64,000 bases of DNA from Macrotis lagotis (GCF_037893015.1 NC_133660.1:280303067-280367066), one strand, 5' to 3'. Positions 30,090 through 40,854 are shown, counted from the first letter of the stretch. Numbers and translations: made by a program. The notes: generated by a model from the letters alone, not told the origin.

Positions 30090-30350
30090 GCTGCACTTGT
30101 CCTGCTCCTCCTCTGCTCCCTGCCCGTCACTGGACTGATAAGAAGTAATTGGCTTCCCAGTTCAGTCATTAGCTCAGTAATCAAGGCTTCCTGCACCATC
30201 AAACAGCCTCAATCACAGAGAATCTCCGCACACCCCGGAGAGATAGGCATCGCCACCCCCCATAATTCACAGGCCAGAGTGGTCTCCCTGCCTGGAGGCC
30301 CATTAATCAGACCTGGGCTTCATCCTGTTCTCCAACTCCAGATCTGAGCC
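30090..30350. other. possible conserved non-coding element
   Basis: Unique: GATA-like ctgataag (30134-30141), taattgg (30147-30153), 'cagtcattagctcagtaatc', 'ggcccattaatcagacctgg'. Dense homeobox-type cores (TAAT) in both orientations. No repeat similarity. Confidence 0.5.
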
Positions 30351-30367
30351 ATCCATCATCACTTACT

Positions 30368-30380
30368 CCCCCCCCCCCCC
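30368..30380. repeat. C13 homopolymer
   Basis: Pure run of 13 C. Confidence 0.9.
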
Positions 30381-30419
30381 TTCTCCCAAGCTCTCCCCAC
30401 AAGGATTCAGAAAGTCTAC

Positions 30420-30570
30420 AAGACCTAAAAGAAAATACAAATTTGTGAACAAGTCATTTACTTCTAGCGGTGGCTCTCTCTGGGCCTCAGTTTCCTCCTC
30501 TATAAAGGGGGAAGGGGAGAGGAGTGGATGAGATGACCTCTAAGCTTCTTTCCTTTCATAAATCTATGAT
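30420..30570 (+). mobile_element. MIR fragment
   Basis: 'gaacaagtcatttacttcta', 'ctctgggcctcagtttcctc', 'gatgacctctaagcttcttt'. Confidence 0.6.
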
Positions 30571-30619
30571 CTTCTGAGTTACCAATATAATTATGTGTCC
30601 ATTTTAGAACAATTCCCAT

Positions 30620-30860
30620 GAGTTGGGGGAGTGAGTCGGAGGGCAGATAGCTTGGTGGACTATGGAAATTTCAAGCCAAGTCTGGAAGGAAGCCGCAGAC
30701 ACGGATGGTCAAAGAGGAGGGGAGAGTGGAAGTGGCTAATAAGAACTGGAGGGTGATGGAGAACAAAAGAGCTGGACAGGGGTACAAAGAAGGATGGGGT
30801 TGGAGAGGTCTGAGACCTTGAATGCCAATTTAAAAATTGGACTTTGGTGATGTGCTGATG
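30620..30860 (-). mobile_element. probable L2 fragment, antisense
   Basis: 'tgagaccttgaatgccaatt' and 'tttggtgatgtgctgatgg' resemble the antisense L2 stretch ending '...gggctttgaatgccaaac...'. Left part uncertain. Confidence 0.4.
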
Positions 30861-30879
30861 GACAGGTGTCTTCTCAGGG

Positions 30880-31215
30880 GAAGAAGGACTTGAAGCCCCT
30901 GCATGGCCCTTCCCACTCTGGCCTCCACCCACTTTTCCAGGCTTAAGGCATGATATTCCCTTAGAGTTTTCACTGCGCCAGCCAAAGTGACCTCCTCGCT
31001 GCTTCTCAGACTTTTGCTCTGGCCTGGAAGACTCTCCATCCTCACTGAGACCTCTTCTGTCCCCTGGCTTCTTTCAAGAAAGCTCCTACCCAAGGCCTCT
31101 CCTGGTCCCCGACTCCCACCCCCAATTAGATGAGTTCTCTCTCTAACCTGAAGTCACTTTAAGTCTTTTTTGTAGTATATCCAGGTCCATAGTAGGCATT
31201 TAATAAACAATTTTA
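30880..31215 (+). mobile_element. L2 LINE 3' end, long
   Basis: 'tggcctccacccacttttcc', 'cctctcctggtccccgactc', 'aacctgaagtcactttaagt', 'ccatagtaggcatttaataa' in L2 3' order. Confidence 0.65.
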
Positions 31216-31275
31216 TTGTTTATTGTATTTTTATTGTAATTTTATTGTTTATTGTAAATTAAATTAAACACTTAT
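31205..31275. repeat. AT-rich tandem repeat at the L2 terminus
   Basis: The 19-mer aattttattgtttattgta is present exactly twice (31209-31227 and 31238-31256, period 29), immediately after the L2 end. Confidence 0.85.
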
Positions 31276-31710
31276 TAAATGAACTTCGAATGCTAGAAAG
31301 AGCCTGACTCTGTTGAGGAGCGCGGACTGGAAGAGTGTGGGCCATGGCCACTTCATTGTGATGGGTGGGGGTTAGACCACTGGGCTGCTGAACACTAGTA
31401 GCTTTGATTCGGCAGCTTGTGTGGACACAGCTCAAGACTGGAGAAAATAGAAGTCACTGAATAGTAGGAAAGAGTGGACCCAGCCCCAGGCGGATTGCTG
31501 GTCCGACCACAGGACCAGAGGCAGCGGACAGGGAGGGGGTGGGGACGGGGAGGTGCAGGGAGGCAAGTGGCTGTCCATTCTTAGGCTCAAGGGTCTCCTA
31601 TTGGGAGCACACAGGGTCAAAGCCACAACAGGGGCCACCAGCTAGGAAGACTGTGGGAAACTCTCCCCCATGGAGCACTTTCAGGTTGATGACACTAGAA
31701 GAGGAGGGGC
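31276..31710. other. unique DNA, no gene seen
   Basis: No recognised repeat; GC-rich in the second half. Confidence 0.35.
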
Positions 31711-31870
31711 ATTGCTGAATGTCAGAGCTGGGACATCAGAGCTGGGAGGGACCTTAGAACATGAGAGTCAGAGTTGGGAGAGAACTTAGAACATGGAACT
31801 GAGAGGGACCTTGGAACATGGAACTGGGAGTCCAAGCTGGGAAGGACCTTACTACATGGGATATCAGAGC
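31711..31870. repeat. degenerate ~32-bp tandem repeat, second locus
   Basis: Units 'tcagagctgggagggacctt' + 'agaacatg' at about 31735, 31768, 31797 and 31830. Same unit family as 1318-1570, in the same orientation. Confidence 0.75.
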
Positions 31871-31874
31871 CTTT

Positions 31875-32005
31875 GAGATTTATAACCTAAGCCTCTCATT
31901 TTAGAGATGAGGAAAGAGATCCAGAAAAAGCAAATGACCTTCCCAAGGTCATTCATCTGATAAAAGATGGAGCCTGAACTAGACCAGTCTGGAGATCTTT
32001 CCGGC
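31875..32005 (-). mobile_element. MIR-type SINE, antisense
   Basis: 'cctctcattttagagatgag', 'gaccttcccaaggtcattca', 'ggagcctgaactagaccagt'. Confidence 0.6.
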
Positions 32006-32329
32006 CCCAGACTAGAGTCCCTCATGGTGCAATCCCTCCAAGGGAGTCACACAAACAAATCTAATTCAAATTGGGAGCAAAAGCAGAAATAAGAGAATCT
32101 CCTTGCTTTCTAAGGAAAGCAGCCAGGGGACTCTCAGGTTGGGTAAGAAGTGCCTGGAGCCCCAGGGGCAGGAGGAGCTGAGCACCCAGACTTCCCTTCC
32201 CAGCCCCCCAACCTGCCATTGTCTGACCAGGTAGGCACCAGGGCACCTCCCCATGAAGCAGGGCTCCCAGTCTCCCTTCCTGCCTCTTTCCCCACACTGG
32301 GGCTTCCCTTGGGGTCATGGATCTGGAAC
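32006..32329. other. unique GC-rich DNA
   Basis: Several overlapping 60-85-codon frames, none recognisable. Confidence 0.35.
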
Positions 32330-32420
32330 CAGGAGTCAGATCTCACCTAATCCAATGGCCTCATTTGACAGATGAGGAAACTGAGACCCACAGAGGTTCT
32401 GTAACTTGCCCAAGTGGCCT
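32330..32420 (-). mobile_element. MIR fragment, antisense
   Basis: 'cacctaatccaatggcctca', 'gatgaggaaactgagaccca', 'tctgtaacttgcccaagtgg'. Confidence 0.65.
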
Positions 32421-33264
32421 TCTCAAGCCAGAATATTCCTCCACAAGGTCAGTACTTGGAGGATTATCTGCCGCATTTGAAAACTGCTTCCTTTCCTCCT
32501 TCCTCCCTTCCTGTCTCCCTTACCTCAGGTAAACAGCCAGGCAACAACCTTTTGGTCAGGCCTCGGGGCACCAACCTTTATAAGAAGCGTTGTGATTTGA
32601 ACCCAGGGCTCCCAACCAAACTGTTCCAGCTATCTATTCCAACCCCCCCATTTCACAGATGGGAGACATGAGGCCCAGAGGGAAGGGGGGAGGGGGAAAT
32701 CCCCAAGGCCTCCCAACGTGTCAGTAGTCTTGCTAGGCCTGAACCCAGGAAGGCTGAGTTCTTCCCCAGTGGCAGTCCTGGTCCAGGAGAAGCCAAGGTC
32801 AAGGAGGGAAGGGGATGGAGGCAGGGGTCCTGAAGTCTGCCCTGGGAATGGTCAGGAGCCAGGGCCTTGGGGCACCCACTGAGGAGCCCAGCTCCCCCCT
32901 CCCCAGAGCAGGAATGGCAGGCGTTAGCATTCTGGACACATGGTTGGGCAGGCAATGGGAAAGGGGTCCTGGTGCCCAGTGGAGCCCGAGGAGCTGGCGC
33001 CAGAGAGAACGGAGCCCGGCCCAGGAAAGCAAGATTTACAGTGAGGGGGAGGAACTGGGTCCTGAATGTGGAGCCCCATGGGTGGGGGGGAGGGGGCTGA
33101 GGCAGCCCACTGAGCATGGCCTTTCCCAGCAGGCCCCGGGAAGCCTGGCACAACAGCTGCAAAGCTGGCCCTGCCCAGGGAGACAAAGGGTGCCCGGCCA
33201 AGAGGGAGCAGCCAGGGTGGAGCTAGCCCTGGGAATAGCGGAGGTGCCAGGCCAGGGGGAGAAG
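32421..33264. other. unique GC-rich DNA with MIR traces
   Basis: 32590-32735 has antisense MIR words ('gatttgaacccagggctccc', 'cagatgggagacatgaggcc'). The rest is GC-rich and unrecognised. It forms the 5' part of a 307-codon + strand frame (32815-33738) that continues through purine repeat and is not credible as a gene. Confidence 0.4.
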
Positions 33265-33620
33265 AGGAGAAGGCTGGTGGTGGGGAGACAGAAGGAGACA
33301 GAGAGAACAAGGGAGAGAGACAAAGAGACAGGGAGACAGAGACAGAGACAGAGAGTGAAAGGGGGGACACCAAGAAATGAAGAGAAGAGACGAGAGAGAA
33401 GAGGGAAGGAGAGGGGAGAAAAAGAGCAGGAGGAGAAGAGGAGAGACAGAGACAGAGAAAGAGAGAGAGAGAGAGAAAGTGAGAGAGAGACAGAGACAGA
33501 CACAGACAGAGACAGACATAAAGAGAGAGACAGAGAGAGAAAAAGAGAGAGGGAGAGAGACGAGAGAGAGCCGAGGTTTCGAAGAGCAGGCAAGACAGAC
33601 AGAGAGGGACAGAGGGGGAG
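33265..33620. repeat. purine-rich (GAGACA)n/(GA)n repeat
   Basis: About 350 bases of gagaca/gagaga with few pyrimidines; gives Arg-Glu-rich frames on + and Ser-Leu-rich frames on -. Confidence 0.92.
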
Positions 33621-33654
33621 GAAAGAGGGGAGGGGGGAGGATCTGAAAAGACTT

Positions 33655-33815
33655 CCTCCATCCGGCTGCTCTGGGAGGGGGAGAAAATCCCGGGGCTGTG
33701 GTTGCTGCCAAGCTGAATTAGTCCATCATCTCATCTGAATCTGCTGGGGACCCAGACTGGGCCCCATTGTCTGAGGAGGCCCATTAATGAGGCGAGTCCC
33801 AGGAGTCTGGGTGAA
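33655..33815. other. possible conserved non-coding element
   Basis: 'gccaagctgaattagtccat', 'catctcatctgaatctgctg' and 'aggcccattaatgaggcgag' with homeobox cores, directly next to the purine repeat. Confidence 0.4.
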
Positions 33816-34109
33816 GCCTGGTCTGGCCTGAGCCCCCAGGACCGGCCGCTTGGCTTTCACATCCTCCCCCCCCCATTTCTCTGGACCAGATAGAAGTTGG
33901 GACCTTCTCCCCGGGGTCTGCGGGACCCCTGCCAGCCGCAACTCCCCTCCCTCCAGAGGCAAGAATAGCCAGGGACCCTCAGGTAGCTCCTGGAGCGGCC
34001 AGAGGCCTCCCTTCCGGCTCTGATGCCCGATGCCCTGCGGAGACAAACAAGGCCAGGGCTTGGCCCTTCATCCCCTTCCCTTCTCTGTCTCCCTTCCCAT
34101 TGCTGCTTC
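33816..34109. other. unique GC-rich DNA
   Basis: No gene or repeat recognised. Confidence 0.35.
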
Positions 34110-34310
34110 ATTCATAGATCCAGTTTGGGAAAGGACCTCGCAGACAATTCCCCTTCACCGACAGACAAGGAAACTGAGGCCTATTAGGGTAGCGAGGCCA
34201 TAGAGGATAAACAGAGATAGATTTGAACCCAGAGTCAGTGTTCTCCTTCAATAGGTATCTATTAAGTGTCTACTGTATACCAGTCCCTAGGACAGCACCG
34301 CCAGCCTTCC
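34110..34310 (-). mobile_element. MIR then L2 3' end, both antisense
   Basis: MIR: 'acagacaaggaaactgaggc', 'gatagatttgaacccagagt'. L2: 'caataggtatctattaagtg', 'tctactgtataccagtccct'. Confidence 0.65.
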
Positions 34311-35144
34311 CTGGTGAACCTTTCCTCAGTATGGCCTTCAATACCCCTGATGAGAGGTCAGAACTGTGCAGAATACATCTGAGCCCAGTCAGGTTCCTCC
34401 TGGTATCAGTGCCCCCCTCCCCCGGCAGCTCTGGGCATCTGTGTGGGCCCTACCTGGTAGATGCCAGGCTGCCAAGGCCCCCAGGGAAGAAGACAGGAGA
34501 GGACTGAGGAGAATGGAGGCTGGCAAGGGTACAGCCCTCAGTGGGTCAGTCGGTCAACATGCCCTGGGAATGCCAGGCCCTGCGGAGCCCCACTGGCCAA
34601 AGAGAAGGCAGGAAGACAGGGCTCGCAGCAAGGCCCACGTGCTGACCCAGGAGGCCAGGCTGGGGGGCAGGAGCCCGGGGCAGCTGGGAGCTAGAAGCCC
34701 AGATACTGGTGTGGAGAAGTCTCCATCTAGGGGCCAAATCTCTCCAGAAACCTCTTTGGGGCTGCTGGCCTCTCCCTGTTCTTGCTCCAGTGGGGTCTGA
34801 ACTCCCACAGACTCCTTCCGGCCCCCTGCCCCTCCGCTTGTTGGTCTGAGGAAGTTCAGGGGCCAGCGGGACCAGGGGTAGGGGACCCAAGTGGGCTCAC
34901 TATGGAGCCCTATCCCAGCAGGGGCTCTCCGAGGTGGGCCTCTGCTGGGCCAAGGGATCAGAGTTCTCAGCACTGTCCTCCGGAACCTCTTTCCCATGCC
35001 CATGGGCAGTAATCTGGTCATCCCTGGACCAACTGGATATTTCTGTGGCAAAACATGCCAACAGTTGGGCCATAGAGGAGAGATGGAAGAGCTCATCCTC
35101 TAGAAACTGAGAAACTGAGGGGAGGGCAACTGCCAGAAGCCTGT
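34311..35144. other. unique GC-rich DNA, no gene seen
   Basis: Overlapping frames of 76-180 codons on both strands reflect GC content. No domain, repeat or splice context recognised. Confidence 0.4.
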
Positions 35145-35335
35145 GGAAAGAGCCTGGCCCTGGAGACTGAGGACCAGGGTTCAAATCTCACCTCTGATCT
35201 ATTGCCTCCATTTGCCTCAGTTTCTGCAGCTGTAGAAGCAGGAATGATAGCATCTCTCCCCACCTTGCAGGGTTGTTGTGAGGAGCAAATAGGATAATAT
35301 TTGGCCCATAGTAGGCAGTATATAAACGCTTATTC
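35145..35335 (+). mobile_element. MIR SINE, nearly full length
   Basis: 'ccagggttcaaatctcacct', 'ccatttgcctcagtttctgc', 'gcagggttgttgtgaggagc', 'aaataggataatatttggcc', 'cccatagtaggcagtatata' in order. Confidence 0.8.
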
Positions 35336-36289
35336 TCTTCCCTGAGGCAGCACCCGCACCCCCCCCCCCGAGCCTCAGCTTCCTCCTCTGTAAAACAGGT
35401 CACGGGAGTAGACAATAACCGAGACATCAATATGACAAAAATAAGCAACATTCTTTCCTGGTCTCACCTTGCCTTAGGGATGGCCCAAGTCCCTGAGGCT
35501 GGGGGGGATGTGGATGGGATGATGGTCCAACTACTCAACACCATGGTCCCCATACTTATGGCCCTACCAGCCCCTGCCCCTGCAAAGCAGATGGAGGATG
35601 GCTCCATGGGTCTACGTGTGGATAGAGCCCACCACATCGGTGGTGAGCCATGGGGTCTTTATATACAGTATGGGAATACCGGAAGGAGGTCCCCACTGCC
35701 CATAGCTCCACTCTGCCTCCCCCCAGAGCTATCAGGATGTTCAGAGCATCACACTGGAAAAAATCTCTAGCTGAGGACCAGCCCAAAGCCCCATAGGAAG
35801 GGGTAGAACCAAGGTTCGGCACCTGGGGGTTGATTTCTAGTCCCCTCGGCCGCCCAGCTCCCCTTTCACTGGAAGAGTCAGAAGACATGGAGGCGTCTGC
35901 TCCAAGGACTTCATTTGATGGAGAAGGGAGGCTTTGGGATCTGCCTAGATTCCAACCCAGGTCTCTGGCTCTGACCAGACACTGGTGCCTTACTCTTAAA
36001 TTCCCTCTGGGCCTCAGTTTTAGCCCCTGCAAGATTAACTGGCCCCTTTCACCATGTGCCCTGGTCTGAAATGAAAGGGTTCCCAGGGGCCCCTGCAGCT
36101 AGCTGGTCCGGCTCTTTGTCCCTCTCTCTTCCTCCGGATGACTGGGGCTGTAGTGAACTAAGGTTTGCCCGGTTCTTTCCTGGAGGCAGTGCCATCCAAC
36201 CCTTATTCCCGCTGGCTGCCTTGCCCAAAGCTGCCCTTTGCCCTCACTCTCTGTGTTCTCAGTTCGCCGGCCCATGAGCTGGGGAGATC
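35336..36289. other. mostly unique DNA, C11 run, MIR traces
   Basis: C11 at 35359-35369. MIR-like words at 35370-35430 and 35930-36030 ('ctctgggcctcagttttagc'). No gene supported. Confidence 0.4.
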
Positions 36290-36765
36290 CATGCAAAGGT
36301 TGCCCTTGTGAGACACCACTTTAATTTTTCAAATAGCAATGCAATTACCGAGCAAATTGGCACATGGACCTGGTTACACAGGGACTTGGCAGCGACCACG
36401 GGCGCTCTGAGCTCCCACTCTCCCTGCTGGCAATGATAAATGTGCTCCCCTCAGCCCTCCTCCTCAAGCCGATGCCAGTGACCACAGAAGGAGCGGGCCT
36501 GGCAGCTGCCCACTCCGGGTGCCAAGAGGCACATCACATTTGTGCTAGCAGCAGGATCTGGGGCTGGATGGGCTTCCTGGCCAGGCCTTTGTTGGACACA
36601 GTGCCCAGCCTGCCCCCTGTCATGAGTGGCCAAAACTCTAGAGAGGCCCATGGGCTGCTAGGAAGTGAGGTAAGGGGTGGTGAAGACTCAGTCAAGGGTT
36701 AAATTATCTTTAAGGCTCCTTATCTTTCTGTTTTTACCCCGGGGTCAAGGGGACCCTTCTGCAGC
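36290..36765. other. strong candidate conserved non-coding element
   Basis: Unique sequence with distinct AT-rich cores in a GC-rich setting: 'ctttaatttttcaaatagca', 'atgcaattaccgagcaaatt', 'ctggcaatgataaatgtgct', and paired GATA-like ttatct sites near 36703-36725 ('aaattatctttaaggctcct', 'tatctttctgtttttaccc'). No transposon resemblance. Confidence 0.5.
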
Positions 36766-36869
36766 AGGGGTTGGGTCCAGGAGTGTTTGGTCAACAAAGA
36801 CCACCTAGGAAGGAGTCTTCTTGAAGACCATGGAAAGAGGAGGGATGAGGATTCCCTACCCTTCAGGGG

Positions 36870-37280
36870 AAAAAAAAACCCTCATTCTGTTTCTTTCAAG
36901 GTGTTTGGCCTTAAGACAAGATATCAGAAGTTGGAAGCAAAGAGAATGTCAAAGTTGATCAGGAACTTAGGACTTTGGACAAGAAGGCTTCTGGGAGAAG
37001 TGGGAGGGACTTTGTACCCTAAGATACTGGACATCAGGAAGAGTAGGAATGTCAGCACCTGGAGGGATGTTGGGATATTCAATGTCAGAGACGCATGGGA
37101 CCTTCAGACTTAGAATATTGCCTCTCAGAGAGAAGAGACAGCTTCGAACCCCAAACTTGAGGCATCGGAGTTGGAAGAGACCTTTAGAAAGCAAAAACAT
37201 TGGATGTGAGAGCCGGAAGGCTCTTGGCCTAAACTAAGACTGTCAGACCTGGGAGGGAGCTAGAAATAGAAAAAGTCCCA
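36870..37280. repeat. decayed aatgtcaga-type tandem repeat, third locus
   Basis: 'agaatgtcaaagttgatcag', 'gtcagcacctggagggatgt', 'caatgtcagagacgcatggg', 'catcggagttggaagagacc', 'ctgtcagacctgggagggag' are spaced 30-45 bp. Much more diverged than 31.7 kb. Confidence 0.5.
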
Positions 37281-37339
37281 CCTGGGGAGACTGGTGAGTC
37301 CAGCCTCTTCCATCAGGTGGGGAAATTAAGGACATGAAC

Positions 37340-37600
37340 AAGATGGAAAGTGCCTAGATGGGGCAATGGTAGCCAAGATGGCAAAGGGATTTGAGACCAT
37401 GACATAGAGAACCAGTTGAAGGAACAAAGGAAGTGAAGACTCAGGAGATACAGGGATATAGTGATTGTATTCAAGTCTTTGAAGAGCTGCATTTAAGGGG
37501 GAGAGGTCAAGCAGGAGCTGAAAGGCCACTTGCTGGGTGGTCATGATGAAATGCAATGAGAACTAGATGCCACAAAGGCCCCATCTAGGGAAGGATTCAG
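37340..37600 (+). mobile_element. L3/CR1 LINE 3' segment, diverged
   Basis: 'gaaccagttgaaggaacaaa', 'ggaagtgaagactcaggaga', 'tgtattcaagtctttgaaga', 'gctgcatttaaggggg' and 'aaaggccacttgctgggtgg' fall in L3 3' order. Confidence 0.6.
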
Positions 37601-37629
37601 AGATGTAGATGAAAGGAGCAATTGGAGTA

Positions 37630-37780
37630 ATGGAAAGGACCCAAAAATTGATTCATAAGACCCAGGTTCAAATTTAGCTCTGCTACTTACCAGGGTAACC
37701 TTAGCTAGGTCCCTATCTTGGTCTTAAGACCAGCATCAATAAAAGGAGGACTGTGGACCAGATGACCCTAACCCTAAATC
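37630..37780 (+). mobile_element. MIR/CORE-SINE fragment
   Basis: 'gacccaggttcaaatttagc', 'taaccttagctaggtcccta', 'gactgtggaccagatgaccc'. Confidence 0.6.
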
Positions 37781-38434
37781 CCAGCGGTTCCTAAAGGAAT
37801 GTGAAGACAAGTGGCAAAAGGGAGGAAGGAAGGAATGGATCTCCAGGCACTGGAATCTTGCTTCAGGAATCATTCCGAGACTGGAGATGAAGGAATGTGA
37901 TAGAAGCTTTAGGAAGGAGGAAGACTAAAGGAGGACTGGTTTATCATTTGCTTGGGAAGAAAAATGTAGATAAAAATGGCTATTGGATGAATTTTGTGGG
38001 AATTGAGCTCAGTAGGCCAAGCATAAGCGTGTTTTCCAGGTCATTTAGAAATGCTCTGGTCACTCTGAGAGAGTTGTTTTTGATGCCATTAGGATGCTTT
38101 GAAGGGCAGAGACATATTTGGTGAGCTGAAAGGGGCTTCATCTGATCCAGTCTCCCCATTTCATATGGGGAAAGCCTGGACCAGGAAGATGATGGAATAA
38201 GTCTAAAATAACAGTCAGGAGGAGAATCCAGGACTTCGGAAGCTAAATGGAGTCCATTCCACTCTACCTTGATACCTCACTCAATAGTGTCCTGAGGTCG
38301 ATGAGGAAGAAAGGTGCCAGGGAAATCCAGATTGGGGTGGAGAAAGCTTCAAGGGAGGCAACATCACCTGAAGGGGTGTGGAGAACAGGAACAGATGGCA
38401 CACGCCTACTGTGCTCTGGGCTAACTCAGAGGCA
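37781..38434. other. unique DNA with a MIR fragment
   Basis: 38130-38240 shows antisense MIR words ('ccagtctccccatttcatat'). 37900-38120 is unrecognised AT-balanced sequence. Confidence 0.4.
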
Positions 38435-38640
38435 CCATTGGGTGCTGGGTCAAGTCTGACCTCAGGCACTTGCTAGCTATGGGACCCTGGACAAGTCACT
38501 TCTGCCTGCCTCAGTTTCTTCAACTATAAAATTGGGACAATGGCAGCCCGCACATCCCAAGGTTACTATGAAGATAAAATGAGATACTATTTGTAAAGGG
38601 CAGAGCACAGCACCTGGTCCTTGCATGGTAAATCCTTGTT
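38435..38640 (+). mobile_element. CORE-SINE/MIR, nearly full length
   Basis: 'gtcaagtctgacctcaggca', 'ggaccctggacaagtcactt', 'tgcctcagtttcttcaacta', 'gcagagcacagcacctggtc'. Followed by a CTTTC tract to about 38685. Confidence 0.7.
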
Positions 38641-38730
38641 TCCTTTCTTCTTTCCTTCTTTCTTCCCTCTTTCCTTCTTCAGGACCACGGGGAAGAAAAG
38701 CTGCCCAAACTCAGGGAGGACTACCACTTT

Positions 38731-38876
38731 TTTAAAAAAATTTATTTATGGCATTGGGGTTAAGTGATTTGTCCAAGGTCACACAGCTAGGTAATTACTG
38801 TCTGAGGCCGGATTTGAACTCAGGGACTCCTGACTCCAGGATCAGTGCTGTATCCACTGCGCCACCTAGCTGCCCT
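38731..38876 (-). mobile_element. tRNA-derived SINE with 15-bp target duplication
   Basis: Tail-first SINE ending 'tgcgccacctagctgccct'. Flanks gaggactaccacttt (38716-38730) and gaggactagcacttt (38877-38891) match at 14 of 15 positions. Confidence 0.92.
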
Positions 38877-38929
38877 GAGGACTAGCACTTTGGGTTCATT
38901 ATCTGAAAAGGTCTCCCTTGTTACCTTCA

Positions 38930-39105
38930 GCTCTTATAAGGGAAAACTTGTTCTCTCTCAGAAATAGCCCAAAGTAGTCTGAGCTGCCTTAAAGGGTAGT
39001 GAGCTCCCTGTCCCTGGAGATCTCCAAGCAGAGACCCACTCATTGGACGGTGCTATAGAGGTAGGAGTTCTTGTTCAGGTGAGAGTTGGGTGAGGAGCCC
39101 CTAAG
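38930..39105 (+). mobile_element. L3/CR1 LINE 3' end
   Basis: 'ctgccttaaagggtagtgag', 'ctccctgtccctggagatct', 'ccaagcagagacccactcat', 'gctatagaggtaggagttct', 'tgttcaggtgagagttgggt' is the L3 3' end. Confidence 0.75.
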
Positions 39106-39114
39106 CCCCACACC

Positions 39115-39290
39115 TACTCTGAGATCTTGTTCTCACAATAACTCACAATGGAGAGGCTGCTGGTTCTTGTCCCCATTTCACAGACTGAACATTCACCAGT
39201 GTTATTCAAGGCCTGCTGTGGGATGGGCACTGGAGACAGGAGGATCAGAATTGGTCCTTGCCTGGAGGGGGAGCATCTTCCAGAGAAGTC
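39115..39290 (-). mobile_element. MIR scrap and L2 3' end, antisense
   Basis: 'tccccatttcacagactgaa', 'agtgttattcaaggcctgct', 'atcagaattggtccttgcct'. Confidence 0.5.
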
Positions 39291-39499
39291 TCCAGGACAG
39301 AATGCCTTCCTTCTCCCCAGACTCCTAGAATAACAACCAAATGACATTTCCTCTCTTCTCCACAGCTGGCCAGCTGTTAAGTGGTCAATGAACCTTCCCT
39401 CATACAATTCAGCTGTCAATCCACATTGCAGCAGAAGAAGTTTCCTCTAGAAAACCCTTGGGAAGCCAGCCTCCATCTGTATTGTCCACTTCTCAAGAT

Positions 39500-39640
39500 T
39501 AGAGCCAATCGGGATGTTAGGGAAGATCTTAACCAACTTCCTCATTTTACAGCAGAGGAAACTGAGGCAGAGTGACTTGCCCATGGTCAGATAGCTAGTT
39601 TGACCAGAGTGTCCTGTCCATTATTCATACTGTCTTCCTC
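39500..39640 (-). mobile_element. MIR SINE, antisense
   Basis: 'cttcctcattttacagcaga', 'ggaaactgaggcagagtgac', 'cttgcccatggtcagatagc'. Confidence 0.7.
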
Positions 39641-39659
39641 ACCGCCAGCTTTTAACCCC

Positions 39660-39895
39660 TGAACCCCTGATTGTCCTGCCTTCCTAGATGCTTGAGTTCA
39701 AGTGTTTTTCCTCTGAGATTTTCTCCTTATACCGTCTCTGGGTGTGAGAATGTATCATGTTTGCATGTTGTCTCTCCCACTAGACTGGTAATCCTTGAGG
39801 ACAGGGATGGAGGAGGGATTTCTCCCTTTCTTTGGATCCCCAGAACTTGGCCACCATGGTAGGTGTGCTTGTGGATGACCTTGATTAAACAAGGA
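39660..39895 (+). mobile_element. L2 LINE 3' end
   Basis: 'cactagactggtaatccttg', 'aggacagggatggagg', 'tggatccccagaacttggcc' and an upstream pyrimidine-rich L2 segment. Confidence 0.65.
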
Positions 39896-39907
39896 GCTAG
39901 AGGGGTG

Positions 39908-40110
39908 GTTTGTCCTTCATTCTCAAAGAAGCCCAAGACTTCAGGGAGGGGATGCCAGGACATGCAAGAGAACTGGATTTGAGTTTTTGGGGGTGCTAAG
40001 TCACCAGGCTCACTTTCTCCTCTGGAGCCATTGGGATCTAATGGCCAGATATGGATCAGGATGCCTGGAGGCGGCCCTGGGTGCAGTGGGAGGCATCGGC
40101 CTTTTTAAAC
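39908..40110 (-). mobile_element. long-bodied marsupial SINE, 3' body only, antisense
   Basis: 'ttgtccttcattctcaaaga', 'gggatgccaggacatgcaag', 'gaactggatttgag', 'ccagatatggatcaggatgc', 'catcggcctttttaaacta' are the reverse of the body seen in the complete copy at 59.1-59.4 kb. The tRNA-like head is missing. Confidence 0.8.
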
Positions 40111-40119
40111 TAAGGTAGA

Positions 40120-40215
40120 TGCAGCAACTGGCCATCCATCTACTGTGGGCCAGGCTCCGGAGATAGAGTCAAAAATGGAACAGTCCTTGTTCTCAAAAAG
40201 TCTACATCCTTAGTA
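40120..40215 (-). mobile_element. L2 3' end, antisense
   Basis: 'ccatctactgtgggccaggc', 'cagtccttgttctcaaaaag'. Confidence 0.6.
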
Positions 40216-40854
40216 GATACAGTGTAGACTCAGCTCAGCGACTAGAAAGGGGCACCCCATCCATCAGACTTGACTCCTTCCTGCCCTGGAGAGGAGAGGG
40301 AGAGAGAAGCCAGGCGGGCAAACTCCCCAGTTGGGAACTTGAGAGTCTCCAAAGGAAGGTGATCGACGGGGCCACGAGTAGCCATGAGATTGGCAGTGGT
40401 GAGAGAAGAGGGTCCAGGGTGGAGCTCAGGTGGTGGCACAGGGGAGAGGGGCGAGGGGGAGGAGATGGCGAACCAGGAGAGAACAGCACCAGGGGAACAG
40501 AGGATGGGAGAGCACTGTGGTCCAGACCCACAGAGAGGTCACTTGCCTATCCTGCTGTCTGAAGGAATCTAAGAAATCTGGCTGGGGTCCTTCAGTCCAA
40601 GGCCAGGGAGGGCGGCTTTGGGGTAGACATTGTGATGAACAAGGGAGATGCAGAGAGAAAAAGGGGGGATCTGCTTGTCTCTAACAGAAAAAAATATAAA
40701 AAGAAAAACTTTCCTCCTGATGTGAATGTCACCTGTCAGCAGAGAGGGGAGCAAAGCCCCAGTGGATGCCAAGTCATCTGAAGGGCACAATCCTAACGGG
40801 AGATCAGGGAGGGCTCCAAAGAGGAGGAGGCACTTGGAGTAAAAGGAGCTGGGA
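40216..40854. other. unique DNA, no gene seen
   Basis: GC-rich purine-biased sequence with overlapping 60-98-codon frames and no recognised repeat. Confidence 0.35.

Noticed and set aside
32815..33738. 307-codon + strand open frame
   Set aside because: Second half is a (GAGACA)n purine repeat giving Arg-Glu runs; first half is GC-rich without family resemblance. No start context, splice sites or domain.
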